Assembly (NCBI GenBank): GCA_947568835.1
Contig: OX387604.1
Location: 24,209,076-24,273,075, forward strand
DNA from: Protonemura montana
Lineage: Eukaryota > Arthropoda > Insecta > Plecoptera > Nemouridae
Reading direction: 5' to 3'
Length of the DNA: 64,000 bases
Part shown: one piece after another, positions 12,007 to 25,774 of the stretch
How positions within the stretch are numbered: the stretch's first letter is position 1
Layout of the letters: every line of letters starts with the position of its first letter
Program-made: the position numbers and the translations under genes
The notes under the pieces: generated by a model
Database searches by the model: none
What the model was told of the DNA's origin: nothing
The model's input: the letters and a program-made list of their open reading frames with translations, nothing else

Positions 12007-15000
12007 ATGAATAACAACTATCATGAGTATCAAGGTATGTATGGTATTATGATCTTCAGATAACTATGATTTATGTTTCAAATGTGAAATGGAGGTGATT
12101 ATATTGAGAGATAAAAATTATCATCTTTGAATTCGAGTTCTGAAAACATTTGCAAGGCTATTTATGGTGTCATTTAAGTACCTATTTAGATTAGAAATGA
12201 TTGCATACATTGCTGGTCGATGGAATAAGTTTCCCTTCGGCACCGAGTAGGTGGTACTACTTACGTTGTACATGGTTCCCTACCTTGCCATTCGTAGTCA
12301 ACCCAATATTCTAATTAAGTTTCACATTGGAAAAATTATACGGTTAAATTCAAATTGTGGTCTGCTTTTTTATTGCATATTTTTCTCGATCTCAAAACAA
12401 TGTATCTGCTGCTCATTTATGAAGTTGGGAGGCTAGGAGGCAATGAAATTGAAACAGGCAAGAATGTATGTTTACCCGAAGAGGGAAATCCCTGTTAAAA
12501 GACGAAGGTAAACTGGCTAACTTACCATTGTCGTATTGACTTCTTCAACATCCATCGTAGGAAGTAAACGACTGGCAATGTTTGATTTAAATCTCCCCAA
12601 AGCAAGTTTTCTTCTCTTGTTCTGATGTAAAAACCAAATTTTCATTACCTGCCAGATTTTCATATTGGATTATTGATCGAATGTGGAAAGTGAAAGGTAG
12701 TAGGTACATTGTACCTAATGCAACTTGAGAAATAGACTCAAATCATTAGAAATAACAGGCCAGTTTCAGATGTTTTCTAATTTCATGGTTTTCTTTCCAG
12801 GAAGGAAATCATTGCCTGAACATGTGGTGTCTTCTAGCCTTCTGGTTGTGCCTGAATTTGAACGTCCTCTCGCTGTTGGTGATGTGCCATCATGGGCAAG
12901 AATAACATGTAAGTTGAACACTGTTCACCTGATATATGTCCTCATGGGCTCACTTAACTACTGGAAGCCTCGCAAGAGAATTACGGAGTGTGAATGGTTT
13001 CTTTGCATGCGTTTTTTCAGTGATGCATCCTCGTTCTAAAGCCCCGCGGCCCATTCCGCTGACGTGTTTTCCGCCGTACCCAGAAACTCCTCCGATGTAC
13101 TCTACGGAGTACTTTGGTCCCATGACACACACCCAAGCAGACAAGAAACTTGTCGTGAGCGGAAGCTACTTAGTGAGGCAGAGTGGAGTTCACAACAAGT
13201 TTTATGCATTATCTCTAAGGTAAGTAATGTATTATTTAAAAATGATTGTTTGCAAAACTTAACCAAGTGACTTTTCACCTTGCACGGTTGAATTTCCGAT
13301 GCCTGCTTTATGAATATTCGCACAGTTGTAGATATTCAAAGACTCCAAAATTTGTAACAGGCAGCATCATCCCAAATTTCTTAAAATAAACAAAGGCCAA
13401 CTGGCCAATGTAGAGGCGGCTCATGTAGATGAGAGTGATGAGGTGTCGAAAACGCCGACCCCTGAACCTCATTTAGATACAATCTCATCTTATTTGATGA
13501 TAAGAGAAATGCAAGCAACTTTTGTGTCTACAATACAATGCCATTTTTTAGTCTTTTCAAAAGGAATTACGGATTACTTATATGCTATTGAGCATTTAGT
13601 TTTATTTCCTACTTTTCTTTTTCCCATTTCATAGTTGGTAGTTTGTTAGTTAGCTGTAGAATTATTATATATTTATTTTTAGGACTGTATGGCAGGTAAA
13701 TGAATATCCATGTAGACAATAGTGAAAACAGTTAATATCAAACACCGTAATTCAGGCGTTTTCCACTCGCTATTTTCTCCAGGTTTTGTCATGTTTCAAG
13801 GCAGATTCTAACCTAACCTAACTTAAGGATAGTACAACTATGGTACAGCTTATCTATTGAAGTGCCATAAAATATACCATGGGTTGGGCATATGTATTCA
13901 ATCGATGAAATAGCCTGTCATAACTACATGTCAATTTCAGGTTCATGGGCTCAAATCTCCACTTCAAACTGTATTATGATACTGACTCAGGAAAGCATTA
14001 CGTGAAGAGCAAACGTTTTGACACGGTTCACGATCTGGTAGCGGATGGACTGTTTGTATTGTACATGGACATCTTTCCCGACACATACAACGAAATGGTG
14101 ACAACGCCCAACCAAGATCCTGTCAAGAAAGCTGCATTCGACAGCAAGGTCTATGCCATAGCAAACAAAAGAAAACTAGAAGAAATTTCAAGCCTAGCCA
14201 AACCCAAGGGAGTGGGGGAATTGGCCGCTCAGTGCACATCTTTATCTCAGTATGTAATTGTTTGTTATTACAAAGATTATACAATTTAGTACCTGTAATC
14301 AATTTCAAATCAGATTACTTTATAGCCCCTATGTTAAAAACTGAAGTCATTGCATTTTTTATAGACATGTACTTTGAACAATGGAAAGCAAGTAGCTCAA
14401 GACTTTGCATGATTTCACAGTTTTGTAATGATGAGTACGTTAGATGGAATAGAGTACAGGGAAGTGGTTTTCCTCTTATCTCCAAAAGAACGTATTTTAG
14501 GTCAGTGGGATGAGCTGGAAATATCCAGAACGCAAACAAAAAATTTGTCAGACATCGCCGATCCTAATGTTACTAGCGAGGCAGCTACTGGTCCGAGAAC
14601 CGATCTATCAGAACACGTTTTAGCCTCATTTTGAGAATGTGAGATGCCGTGTAGCCACCCATCTTCTCAATACTGTGTTCAATCTAATGTACCTAGGACT
14701 ATTTTCACGCGAGTCCAACCTTCCAAACCCCTGGCCTAGTTCTGTCTTATGGGAGCAGACTTGTGTTCACCAACTGCTTGTTTACTGCTTGTTGTACATG
14801 ATTATTTTCCTCAGGGGACAAGACTACAAGGCACACCACTTCAAGACTATCACGCTGAAAGGACTGAACTGGTGTGACTTCTGTGCCAGCTTTATGTGGG
14901 GGATTCTCCAGCAAGCCCTCAAGTGCGAAGGTGATCTTACAACACAAACTCACCTTTCCAAACAGTCATGCACGAAAAAAGTCAAATTGCAGAATTGAAG

Positions 15001-16319
15001 TTGATAACTTTGGATTTAATTTATTTCACTTTTCCACTGCACAGTAACCAAAGCACAAATGGAATTGAATTTATGTGCCTAAAGTTTCGAATGTGTGTCT
15101 TATTGTTTTCCAGATTGTGGCTTTATTTCGCATTCAAAGTGTTCTGACAAGGTTCCTGCTGATTGTACCTTTCCAACCATTCACATGAAAGCCTGTTTTA
15201 AAATTGATCTAACTACCATGGCAAGGTATCACAAAGAAAATATTCCGTGGATTGTTCAGAAATGCATTGGGGAAATAGAAAAGCGTGGAATGCATTCTGA
15301 GGGGTTATATAGAGTGTCTGGTTTCGCAGAAGAAATAGACTCGCTCAAATTGGCAATCGACAAATGTAAGTGGATATGTTTATTTTCTACCTAAAGATAC
15401 CCACGGTTTTACCTACCTAGAGGTTCTAGTTGCTAGAAGGCTAGGCTGATAGTATTGAAATACATTTGACTGAAATTCTTAATGGCTCAGTCGAAATTTG
15501 TAACGGAAATGGATTTTAGACCGCATTTTGGCCAGAGATTTTGTTGTTCTTGATATCACTTACCATTTTGATCTTTGAAATATTTTTGAAATAACGAAGA
15601 AAAGCGATGCTAAAGTTTGTGTATGAAACAGGTGGAATCGATGCTGAAATGAGCGCTGAAGTGTACGAAAACATAAATGTCGTAACCGGAGTACTCAAGA
15701 TGTACTTTCGAACTCTGCCAAAGCCACTGATCAACTTGGAGACGTTGAATGCTCTCATAGCAGACCTTGGTAAGCATTAAGCAGACAATGGTCACTTTTC
15801 TATTACCTTAGTGCTCAAGAAACCCTGGTGCATTAGGAATGATGAATTTCTTAGCTATGATGAAAGTATTCAGGGTCAGATCTAGATCTGGCAAGGCCAA
15901 CTTAGAAGCTTCATTTCTGGGGCTACAAAACTTATTATTTTAAAAATAAACTCGGCATTGCCACTGTCTACACCGACCTAAAGCAAATTCTCTTCGGTTA
16001 ATCGTAACAATTTAAACGATAATAACTGTTTCCAGGATTAGAAAACGAAATAGAACAAGTGGATAAGTTCCGAAGTTCTCTGACAATTTTGCCAGAGGCG
16101 AACTACTTCACTCTGAAGTACCTGGTGGAGCATTTGAGTCGTGTGGCCAGCAAGCAAGCGATCAACAAAATGGGTGTGAACAACATCGCGACCGTGTTCT
16201 GTCCGTCACTGATGCCGTTGCCGATGCTTTCTGTTGGGAGTTCACTCCCTGACATGAGCAAGGAGATCGAAATCTTAGCTTTTCTCATCAGCATGAATGA
16301 TCTGTTGTTCATTTATTGA
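12007..16319 (+). CDS. Chimaerin-type Rac GTPase-activating protein (SH2-C1-RhoGAP)
   Basis: Chimaerins are diacylglycerol-responsive GAPs that switch off Rac. Eight exons join in phase: 12007-12034, 12801-12908, 13021-13219, 13941-14249, 14815-14930, 15114-15365, 15632-15769 and 16036-16319, giving 477 residues (vertebrate chimaerins are about 460). The SH2 domain (about 75-165) has GSYLVRQSG with the phosphotyrosine-binding Arg98. The C1 domain (about 223-271) keeps the zinc pattern H...C-x2-C...C-x2-C...H...C (HHFKTITLKG, NWCDFCASFMWG, KCEDCGFISHSKC, ADC). RhoGAP (about 290-477) has the arginine finger in SEGLYRVSGF (Arg320) and VNNIATVFCPSLM. The order SH2-C1-GAP is specific to CHN1/CHN2. 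Exon 1 encodes only MNNNYHEYQ, so another 5' exon or promoter is possible. AATAAA lies at 16595. A possible alternative last exon is listed separately. Confidence 0.92.
14460..14634 (+). CDS. Possible alternative terminal exon of the chimaerin gene
   Basis: This lies inside the intron after the SH2 exon. An acceptor AGAGTACAG precedes 14460 and the phase fits the upstream donor at 14249. The joined frame would add 57 residues (EVVFLLSPKERILGQW...) and stop, giving an SH2-only protein of about 272 residues without C1 or GAP. The polypyrimidine tract is poor and the frame could be fortuitous. Confidence 0.2.
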
Positions 16320-18439
16320 AAAATGCTGAAAGTAACTGACGTTGACCCTGTTAATTATGTTAAGACTTTTATGTACTCATCATTGCGTATTACTCTGTGA
16401 TCTACAATTAAGCTTTATATTTACTAAAATAGTATTACAAAGATTCCTTTTAATGAGAAATTGTTATTTTATAGTATGTTATTAGATAAGCACGAAGGAA
16501 TCACTTGAAATTTGATGAAGAAGTTGCAGTTGAATTAAATTACTAAGAGCATTACGAGTGTTATAGCGAGAAAATTAGAACAATAATATTTTCCAATAAA
16601 ACAAAAATTTGTCAATTTTATGACAATTCACTTGAGTCGGTCATTCTTGTGACAAATCTTGACATGGCACACTGTAAAGTGTTATTACCCCTTCTTCCTT
16701 TCTTGAAGATCTGAAGGTTCTGCTAGTTCACATTTTTTGTTGCTACTTTCTGCGATTGTAGTCTGGTTATGTTATAACTTAGACCGTACTACCCTGCACT
16801 TACTACTGTGGCTATGGTTTTATCATGGTTTGTCAAAATTTTTATCCTGTTTTATCCCTAATGTGAAGGAGAAATTCAACTTTGGAGAGGCTATGCTAAC
16901 TTAAATGCTTAACAGCCCAGGTTGAAAACTAATGTTAATATAATTGAACCCCAAAAGAGTTAAAAAATAATGAAGCACCGAAAAAAAAACTTCTATAGTT
17001 GAACATGTAAGGTTCTTGGCCCTTGTGCACTGTGCCTGGCATATTTTGTACAGTGGACCTTCTAAACTTCTTTGTATTTGAATTTGGTGTTCAAGGTTAG
17101 CTAATTCATAGTTTGTATCAAGGCTCTGGGGTAGATTTTATTTTCATTGGGCTTCTCTTCATTATCCTCGTGTTCCAGAAGGCTGTCTTGGCGCTACTGT
17201 AACTTTATTCGACATTGTTTTATATTTGTCCTTAATATTTGGTTCCCAGAACTATTTGGCTACTACCATTTGTGGCAGCAGAGGGCACGGCAGCGTGGGG
17301 GAATCTGGATATGTGATCTGACCTTTGATTATTCTATGTTTAGAATCCTATATCAATCTTTAATATTTCTATTTCCTTGGACCACCAAGAAGAAGAATGT
17401 TATCTTTATGAAATTATAACCATCCTGGCTAGGGTGCAAAAGCTTTTCTATGCTTCTTATGGAATCAACGCTCTTTGTCTTCTGAGGACCTTAATTTGCT
17501 GATTGCCTAGAATACCCAAATAATTAAAAACAAAACTTTGTAGTTGCTTCTAGATATCAGAGTTTTGGGATGCGATGTTGTACATTTCAAGTAAGATATA
17601 TTTTATTTAAGTCTTACAAGCTCTAGAAAGGCTAGCACCATCATAGATGGACACAGTCCCCTCTAAGCCTGTAAGCCTTATGTTGTGTTAGGGTGTCTGT
17701 GAGCAAATTTTCTATATGGAGTAATGACCCCACCTTAACCACTACGAGGTACGTAATTCCTTGGCCTTGCAATCCACTTCCAGGCTTGATCCAGTTGGCT
17801 GCTCCTGGCAGCCTGGTTATGGTATTCCATGACTCCTTAGAACAAACTGAAAAAGTGCTGGCAATTAGTTTAAACACTTAATAGGCATAATATCTTCAAT
17901 AATAGTATCCAAGTAAGATGCTCTCCTGGATTCGTAAGTGAATGCTTTCGCACGATGTCTCTATTTACTAGACTTGGCACCTAAATCCAACACATTTTCC
18001 ATCCTGCAATGAAGGCATGAAAAAGTAGAAAAATCACTGCCTTAGATGCTTTTCACCCCAATTAGGTGCTATGCAGAGATAGGTAGATTATAAACATGCA
18101 TTCTTGGAAAGGGACCAGTATAGCACTATTGGAAACAATATTTGTTACCATTTTAATTGTGGACAAATATTTGCAATTATATCACATTATAAATAAGATA
18201 TGCATGGAAAAGTTTCTAATGAGAGTGCTACCTGAGTGTAGATGTTACTGTGTAGTACCACTCAATGGTAGTACATCTGTAGACAATAGAAAAAAAAAAT
18301 ATTTCAGGATATTTTAAATTATTTCATTCAAATGTTTATCTCTCACTTAGTTCAAGGTCTAGAATCTGGTCTTGGCTATGAGCCAGCTGTTGAATAAATC
18401 AGTTAAGTATCTTCATAAGTTCTCTATTCTCTGGTGAAG
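16320..18439 (+). other. Chimaerin 3' UTR and intergenic spacer to guanine deaminase
   Basis: AATAAA at 16595-16600 probably ends the chimaerin transcript. The rest is AT-rich without recognisable exons or the local SINE. Confidence 0.45.
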
Positions 18440-21400
18440 ATGGAGGGAAACTTCATCATTACAGGATCAATTGTGCACTCAGAAGTGTTTGACTGTATCT
18501 CAATTATAGAAGATGGTTTTATTTCAGTTGAAAATGGGAAGGTAAGTCAATAGTGATAGAAGTATTTTATAATTTAAAATTACCCAATTTGTGAAACTTT
18601 TTGTATTATTTAGACTAGATTCAGTGGTAGATTTTTCCTTAGCAAAACAACCAAATAAGCTAATTAATTCTCTTGTAAGTTATATGTTAGTTACAAGTAA
18701 AATGTTTATTATTCTCGATCATTAAATATTAGTCATTTGATACATCCTTCGCTTGCTAAGAGATAAAACCTACTCCACATCTAATGGCGTTGATTTTTGT
18801 TTTAAGATTGTTACGGTCGGAGAAAGAAGCAGCTTTTTGGCAGCGAAAACGAAATTAAATGTTCCCGATGAAAGAGTGATTACGCTATCAAAAAATCAAT
18901 TTCTAATGCCAGGATTGATTGATACACACATTCATGCTCCTCAATACCCCAATGCTGGGCTCGGCTATGATAAGCCTCTGCTTGAATGGCTTGACACTTA
19001 CACATTCCCACTCGAAACAAAGTATGCAGAAGAAAAGTTTGCAAAAAGCGTCTATCCTGCTATTGTGGTATGTTTTAAAATCTGTATCTCGTTGCAATAA
19101 GACAGTAGTTTGCTTGGGAAGAAATGATTTTTCTGGCACAATTTCGATCAATACTAAACGATGGTATGAAAAGTAAGAAATTAGGCGGCTGTCTACTCAG
19201 TGATATGTCAGGGGGAAGTGAGATCTATGTGGGACCTCACCAACATGCTGCACTAGAAGAATAGTTTTGAAATGCAAATTTGTAGCTTTTCTTTCCAAGG
19301 CCCGATTTTCAAAATTCTTTTACCAACATATTCATCTCAGTGCAATCTAAATTAAATCTTGAGCAAACTTGCTGACTAACCACCAGGGACATTGTTATGG
19401 TATTGTCCAGTTATCTGGACTGGCATATCGAGGACAGATACGATAACAATGTTGCCGATTGGTGTTTACTTTGCACTCCTCAGTCAATGAAAGTTTTTTC
19501 ACGTTAGCATCACTGTCATCGTAAGTCACAGTAACTCACATCATAAGCGAGAGTGGTTAGGAGGTGCCAAAGACATGTTTTGAGCTCATAAATAGGCGTT
19601 TCCAAAATGCTTCCCACACCTTATGCATCATAAGACAATGTCTCATCAAAATGATACGGAATACTGCAACTCTCCTTTTTAGAGTGAATTAAATGTGTGA
19701 TTATCTTTAGAAACGAACTGTAGAAAACGGTACCACAACGGCATGCTATTTTGCAACGATTCACTTGGAAAGCTCGTTGGTCTTAGCGGATGCTGTACAG
19801 AAGATTGGCCAGCGGGCATTTATTGGGAAAGTGAATATGAATCAGAATCACCCTGATTATTACGGGGAAGAAACTGCTGCTTCGTTGGCAGACACAGAGA
19901 CATTTGTCATTGCCATTAAGGGAAGAAACGTAAGTTGACAAAATGCTCACAGAAATTTTCTTTCGACAGACCTGTTAATCCATGCTAAAAACTACTGTCA
20001 TAACATCAATTTAGTTTCCAGCTAAAGATAAAAAAATAGGTAGTGAAATATATCAATTTTATTTTCAGGACCCGCTTTTGCAGCCAATTATAACACCAAG
20101 ATTTGCAATTAGTTGTGATATGCCACTAATGACGAGTTTGGGTTTGCTGGCTGAGAAATATGACGTGCATATCCAGTCACACGTTTCGGAAAGTCTCGAC
20201 GAAATTGAATTTGTGCACCAGCTCTACCCAGATTGCACAAGTTATGCTGACGTCTATGACACAGCTCATCTGTTGACCAAGAAGGTACAAATCAATGATC
20301 ATGTTTATTCATTAGCTTTATTAGCATGTTGTGGCATGTCTGCAACATTCACAGATTCAGAATATCTTAACATCTTATCACATATTTAAATTCTCGTTTA
20401 TCCTTGGGATTATTCTCAATATTAACATTAAGTTTGACTAATATATGGAAGTATTAATAATAAAGGAATACAAAGAAGAATCAATTTCCACCCTAGCATT
20501 GAAGAACAAATGTCTTTTTTGTTGATGCTCCTCTGGTGTTCAGGTTTGCCTTCAGCTTGCATCTTTACATAATCTGCTTCAGATAACTGAGCATTTTATC
20601 GTTCTGTAATGGGGCCAGGAAAGAAGGAATGCAATTCTTACCAACGTTTAAAGAGCTGGCTGTGATTTATGCTGATAATTTTACGTAATTTGATCCTTCG
20701 TGTCTTTTTTCCATTACATATACTGGCCTTTTGGCAGTTTTACCATCTTCCCTTTCATTACTGCTATAAAAAAATAATAATGACTAGAAATGTTTTCTCT
20801 TCTTTCTTATAAATGGAAACTTATGTAGTTTGCTTTTGAATCTGATGGTAATAATGTCAAAATAACCTCGCTTAAAAGCTGATGCTTTGTACTGCTCTTT
20901 CTCAGACTATCTTGGCGCATGGCGTACACTTGCAAGATGATGAACTCAGTGTTCTTTCTCTAAGAGGCACGTCGATTTCACACTGCCCGAGCTCGAACAC
21001 GTGCTTGCGCTCGGGTCTGTGCAACGTGAGACGACTTCTCGAGGCAGGCATTGTAGTGGGACTAGGAACCGATGTTTCCGGGGGACCAGTGCCTTCCATT
21101 CTCAATGCCATGCGTGCAGCTCTTGACGTCTCAATTCACATTGGATTCTCCAACACTGATGAATATCAACCTCTCAACTATCAGAACGTGTTTTATCTTG
21201 CTACGCTGGGAGGAGCACGAGGTATCTATCGAAGATTGCAAGTCCCACTCAACATAATAGTTATGTCATGTAACCAAAAATTATCTTTTATTGTTTCAGC
21301 TCTTTCATTGGAAGACAAGATTGGCAACTTTTCTCCGGGTAAAGAGTTTGATGCTTTGGTAATCACTGCAGAATCGACAACGTCTCCAATTGACCTGCTG

Positions 21401-21559
21401 GGAAATTTTACCACGGCGGAGCTTTTGCAGAAGTTTATTTATCTTGGGGATGATCGCAACATCACTCAGGTGTTTGTGGCAGGGAAACTAGTTAAGAACA
21501 CCGGAAACGTTACATTTGGTCAGTTTCAAGGTGACCAACTAATACTTCTTAGCCAGTGA
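18440..21559 (+). CDS. GDA: Guanine deaminase, complete
   Basis: Guanine deaminase hydrolyses guanine to xanthine and ammonia in cytosolic purine breakdown. Six exons (18440-18541, 18807-19067, 19711-19929, 20069-20284, 20906-21221, 21300-21559) join in frame to 457 residues; the human enzyme is 454. It is an amidohydrolase with metal ligands visible in order: DTHIHAPQY (His75, His77), QSHVSES (His232), LAHGVHL (His271) and GTDVSGG (Asp322). Near the C-terminus FIYLGDDRNI matches the family signature. The start is supported by an in-frame first exon (MEGNFIITGSIVHSEV). The last intron is only 78 bp and contains no stop in frame, so retention would insert 26 residues rather than truncate. AATAAA occurs at 22207. 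Confidence 0.95.
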
Positions 21560-22827
21560 ATGCCACAAAAATTAGTTTAAAAAAAAATGTGAAATAATTT
21601 TGGCTGTCAGCTCAATCAAATTATTTGTAAAATAGTTGAGATTCAGCAAACATAAATCATATTGGAGGATCATTGTAATTCCTTGGGACAAATATGGACT
21701 AACACCTGATTGTATGGCAAAATATCTGCAAGATAGTTATATTTTTAAGTTCACAAGTTTTTAATTTGGGTCCAATTCTTTTTTACTTTATCGGTATTCT
21801 TAATTTTCTAGGTTTCTAATTTCATACAGTTTATATACATATGTTACGGAAATATTTCATTTAATTCCTTTGTGTTTTTTTTCTTTTATCGTCATAACTG
21901 CCGGTATATTGGTGTGGTTATTGGTGTTGGTGTTTACCCATAGTGTAAATCTGAGGTGTAACACCTTTGGATCTGGGTTTGTAATTTAGATAGAGATTAA
22001 TATTCATAATGCAAAAATTATCCTTTGTGATGATTTTATATTTTTTGAAAATGGGTCAGTAATTTTGACAAAAATTGTTCTCCAATTTGGCATTCCTGTG
22101 TAATATGTGCTCTCACAAAATTAATATTTTTGGAATACATTTTTGCTAAATGGCAGTGTAGCATTTTACGTTAAATTTTACTTGTAGGTAAGACTGAAAA
22201 TTACGGAATAAAAATTGTTTCGCAAAATAAATGCTAGTGTCAATGACTTTGTGTGGTTAAGTAATTTTATGAAGGAATCCACCAAAAATACACTGCTGCC
22301 GTTGTTCCTAGAGCAAAAAAATCATAGAGCAATCATAGAAGAAGGATTGCCTACCTACCTAATCCTTTTTCAATGGTACAATCTGTGAAACATTCAAGTA
22401 CATGACAAACACCGAACTTCAAAGTAGGTTTAAATTTCCCCCTTAAAATGCTGTCCATGTTCAGTAACCTAAAACGTAAACTATTTGCAAGTAAATATGA
22501 GTGCTAATTTTACGTTTAAAGGTTTAAGAAACTAAGTTTTAATATTTAAATTTCTGGCGTTACAGTTTTTCTTTTAAAGCGAATTGGAATAATGTGCACT
22601 ACTAACAGTAATCACATTGTAATCACGCTGTTATGTTGAGAGCAGTGGCCGTGTATAGGTAGCCCCTCAGGTCTGCCCTCAGGCTAGCACATGCGCGGGA
22701 CTGGCTTCGATTCTTTGCAGTAGCAGAAAAATCGGTGGAGGTCGTCTTATCTGGGAAGTGGACGTAAGACGGTGGATTATTCAGATCCATTTGTTTCCTC
22801 CGATTGGTTGTTCACCACACTTCGAAA
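21560..22827 (+). other. GDA 3' UTR and NDUFA4 5' flank
   Basis: AATAAA at 22207-22212 and another just after it likely mark the GDA 3' end. The part from about 22600 is more GC-rich and presumably carries the NDUFA4 promoter. No extra exon seen. Confidence 0.45.
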
Positions 22828-23701
22828 ATGCAAGGATTAAGCTTCGCCAGCATGAAAAGGCACCCTGCCGTAAGTACTAAAGGAAAATAGTTTAGGAAAA
22901 ATGTGCACGGTTCGCAGCTGATCCCTGCCCAACCGATCCCTGTTGGGAAATTCCATTGCTTGCTCAACTTTAAAATCTTCCGCTGTATATATTTCTCTCG
23001 TGACGCTCGCTTAGTAATCAAACATCTCTCCTTTCAAATATTTCTCTTAATTACTGGTTTTTACCATATTTTATTATATGACCTTTAATTCATATGACCT
23101 ATCACAGATTAATAGTTATTTCTAGGTAAGTGTACATTTAAAGCATCAGACAGATAATAACGTTTTTATCTTTTCCACATCACGATTTATTAGCCTACCT
23201 TATTTGTTTAGGTGAGATAAAAATACACCATATACTAACATCAGTGGTTAACATGCAATAAGTAAAATATTGATACAATATGAGCTTATTTTGGCATCTA
23301 TGTTGTAGCAAGTCTCTTCTGGTCAAATGCTACTCTTACTCATGCCTTGTTTGCCATTAACTATCTAAAAATTCCAACCTTGTTTTATAGAATAATTAGT
23401 TGAAAAAGTATTTAGCTCAAAGCTGTAATGCAGCAACTAGAGTGGTCAAAGCATTGATGACTGAAGTGTCACTGAATATCATCCTTTTAAATTTCAGTTG
23501 ATCCCTCTCTACGTATGCGTTGGAGCAGGATGCCTGGGCGCAGTATTTTACACCTTGCGCCTGGCCACACGTAACCCAGATGTGAGCTGGAACAAGAAAT
23601 CCAACCCAGAGCCCAACAATGAATGGGCCAACAAACAATACAAGTTTTACTCACCGATCAGAGATTATTCAAAGATCGAAAACCCAGCTCCTAAATTTTA
23701 A
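22828..23701 (+). CDS. NDUFA4: NDUFA4/COXFA4, cytochrome c oxidase-associated subunit, complete
   Basis: This is a small inner-mitochondrial-membrane protein now placed in respiratory complex IV. Exon 1 is 22828-22869 (MQGLSFASMKRHPA) and exon 2 is 23498-23701; the GTAAGT donor and TTTCAG acceptor join in phase 0 to give 81 residues, the usual size. LIPLYVCVGAGCLGAVFYTL is the single transmembrane helix, followed by RLATRNPDVSW and a C-terminal NKQYKFYSPIRDYSK typical of the family. AATAAA is at 23882. The intron is about 630 bp. Confidence 0.95.
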
Positions 23702-24550
23702 ATTTTTTGCGACTCGATAACCTGGAAGAAACCAGGCTGTCGCGAGTTGGTAGCAAAAATGTAGTCAAAAGTGTGCATAGACCAACTTATGTTTTTCTTT
23801 AGGTTCTAAAATATTGAAATTTTATCTTGTTGATTCTGTTAAGAGATTGTATAGTATTTATTGTATATAAATATTAATTTTAATAAATTATTGGCACTCT
23901 AGTCTAACAATGGTCTACTGAAACATTAATGTTTAATTTTTCTGATAAATCCTTCGTTGAATATCCTTGTGATGAATCTCATTTCAGCTGATGTTGGGTA
24001 GCTGTTTTGTAATCTCATACAAAGCTGACATGTAGCAATTCCTGACGACAATGTTCTATTTAAATATATTATCAGATTTAGCCTTCATTGATTGGACAAT
24101 TTGCCGAGGTAACCGACGTCATACGCTTAGCGCACTTATTTTAAATCTACCTTCGTTCATATTCGGCAATCTTCGGCCTCGTGAGCCGTGGTGGTCGTGA
24201 CCAACTGGTAACGCCTACTCAACGATTGAAAAGCGCTTTGACAGCCGCCGGTGCGTCGCGCGCGACGGTTTGGCATCAAATCCAAACTAGCGCCATTCTC
24301 CCGTTATGAAATGTGCAGCAAAAACGTCGCTTACAATAATAAGATAGCGTGCATCTAAAAACATCTCCGCCATGCTTAGACATAGGAGAAACCTATCCCC
24401 AGCCACAAAAACTCGTAGCTGTGCTTGACTGTGCTCGCTTGATGGTTACAGACGATGCTTTTTTTTTATTGATCAGGTAATTCATAAACCGCAACTTACT
24501 TCTGGAAAGCATTTCCGATTAGCTCGAGATCCGCAGATGTCGTCAATACA
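23702..24550. other. Intergenic, no gene seen
   Basis: NDUFA4 3' UTR with AATAAA at 23882-23887, then a moderately GC-rich stretch (24110-24300) without an exon that I can support. Confidence 0.4.
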
Positions 24551-24559
24551 TCAAATTCC

Positions 24560-24730
24560 CGGGTGCCGTCTAACTGCGGCTCTGTTTTCTGCAGCCCTGT
24601 TTTCTGCGCCTCAAACTAGCGTTTTGTGCGCCTCTGTTTTGTGCGGCCCTAGCTGCCGACTCGTAATGTGCTCCTCAGCAAACTGCGCCTCAAAGTGACC
24701 GATGTATTTAGGACGGAGAAACCATTTCTC
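24560..24730 (+). repeat. TGTTTTGTGCGGCTC-type short-unit repeat, copy 1
   Basis: Words such as TGTTTTCTGCGCCTC and TGTTTTGTGCGGCCC recur about every 15 bp, ending GTGACCGATGTATTTAGGAC. A homologous block in the opposite orientation lies at 30140-30290, ending (on its minus strand) GCGACCGATGTTTTTGGGAC. Confidence 0.65.
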
Positions 24731-24954
24731 AGCTAGTGTTTTCTGCGGCCGACCTTGGGCAGTCACGGGGTGCTAACCCTTAGCCATAGGCAACACAACC
24801 AACATCAACGGCTCACTGGGAAGTGAAAACCAAGGCGTTTGAAATCAAAGCTATGCAGCCACGACAGGTGACAAAGTGACTGGTAGGTAAATTCGTTGAA
24901 TTATTGCGACCCAATTTGTGGAGTTTAACAACGCTCTGATCTAACAACGGGGCC

Positions 24955-25380
24955 CGATGCACTGGCTAAAATCTTTGGTGAATGAGTGGATGATAATTAG
25001 GATGATTAGCCTAACCTAGCCTACAACTGAAAAGTGGAGATCCGGAGACTGCCCTTTGCCTACTTCTGTCATAGAGCATTAAGAAACCAACGGCTTTAAG
25101 TCCCTAGTACTGGTAGAGCTCGAGCAACTCCACTAATCTGACAAGGGGTTGAAAAATAAGTGGAACAAAGTTGTTAATACGTAAGGTCTCTCCAACCTCG
25201 CTCCCGCACTTACATGTGTATGATGGTAACCCATCCAATACCTGGCCCAGAGCAATGTTGCTTAACTTTCATCCCTCTAACCTCTCTCCCGAACAGAACT
25301 GGTCATGTGTATGATGGTAACCCATCCAATACCTGGCCCAGAGCAGTGTTGCTTAACTTCGGTGATCTCAGATAAACGGT
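24955..25380 (-). mobile_element. 5S-derived SINE, diverged copy
   Basis: In reverse orientation this has the tail region (GGTGAATGAGTGGATGATAA), the CCTAACCTAGCCTA block and two copies of the head (ATGGTAACCCATCCAATACC, TTGCTTAACTTCGGTGATCT). The duplicated head is the first step towards the arrays seen at 28 and 55 kb. Confidence 0.75.
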
Positions 25381-25774
25381 GTCTACATCGTGCAAAATCG
25401 TTTGGCAGGTTATTTTCTTTCAAACTTAGTCGTAAACCCGCTGGTTTTATAGCACTTGTAACAATTGGTCGAAAATTTATTTTCATCAAAACTAACAATT
25501 TGGGGCTGCGATTTTATACGCATGGCACTGTTAATAACTCTAGTTTGACAAGTTCATTGTCCTGTTGTTAGGCGGATATGAATCAGAACTGCTATTGAAT
25601 GAAGAGCTGTAAGACAAGGCGAAGAACACCTCAAAGATTGAAATCATGCAAGCAATGTTTTTAAAGTGTATGACAACGGAGTTTATGATAACATGCGTCG
25701 CCCATTTCATTATTACCGGTCCAAAAACTCCAAACATGGAAATGTTCAAACTTAGTAAAGGCCGGTTCACAATT

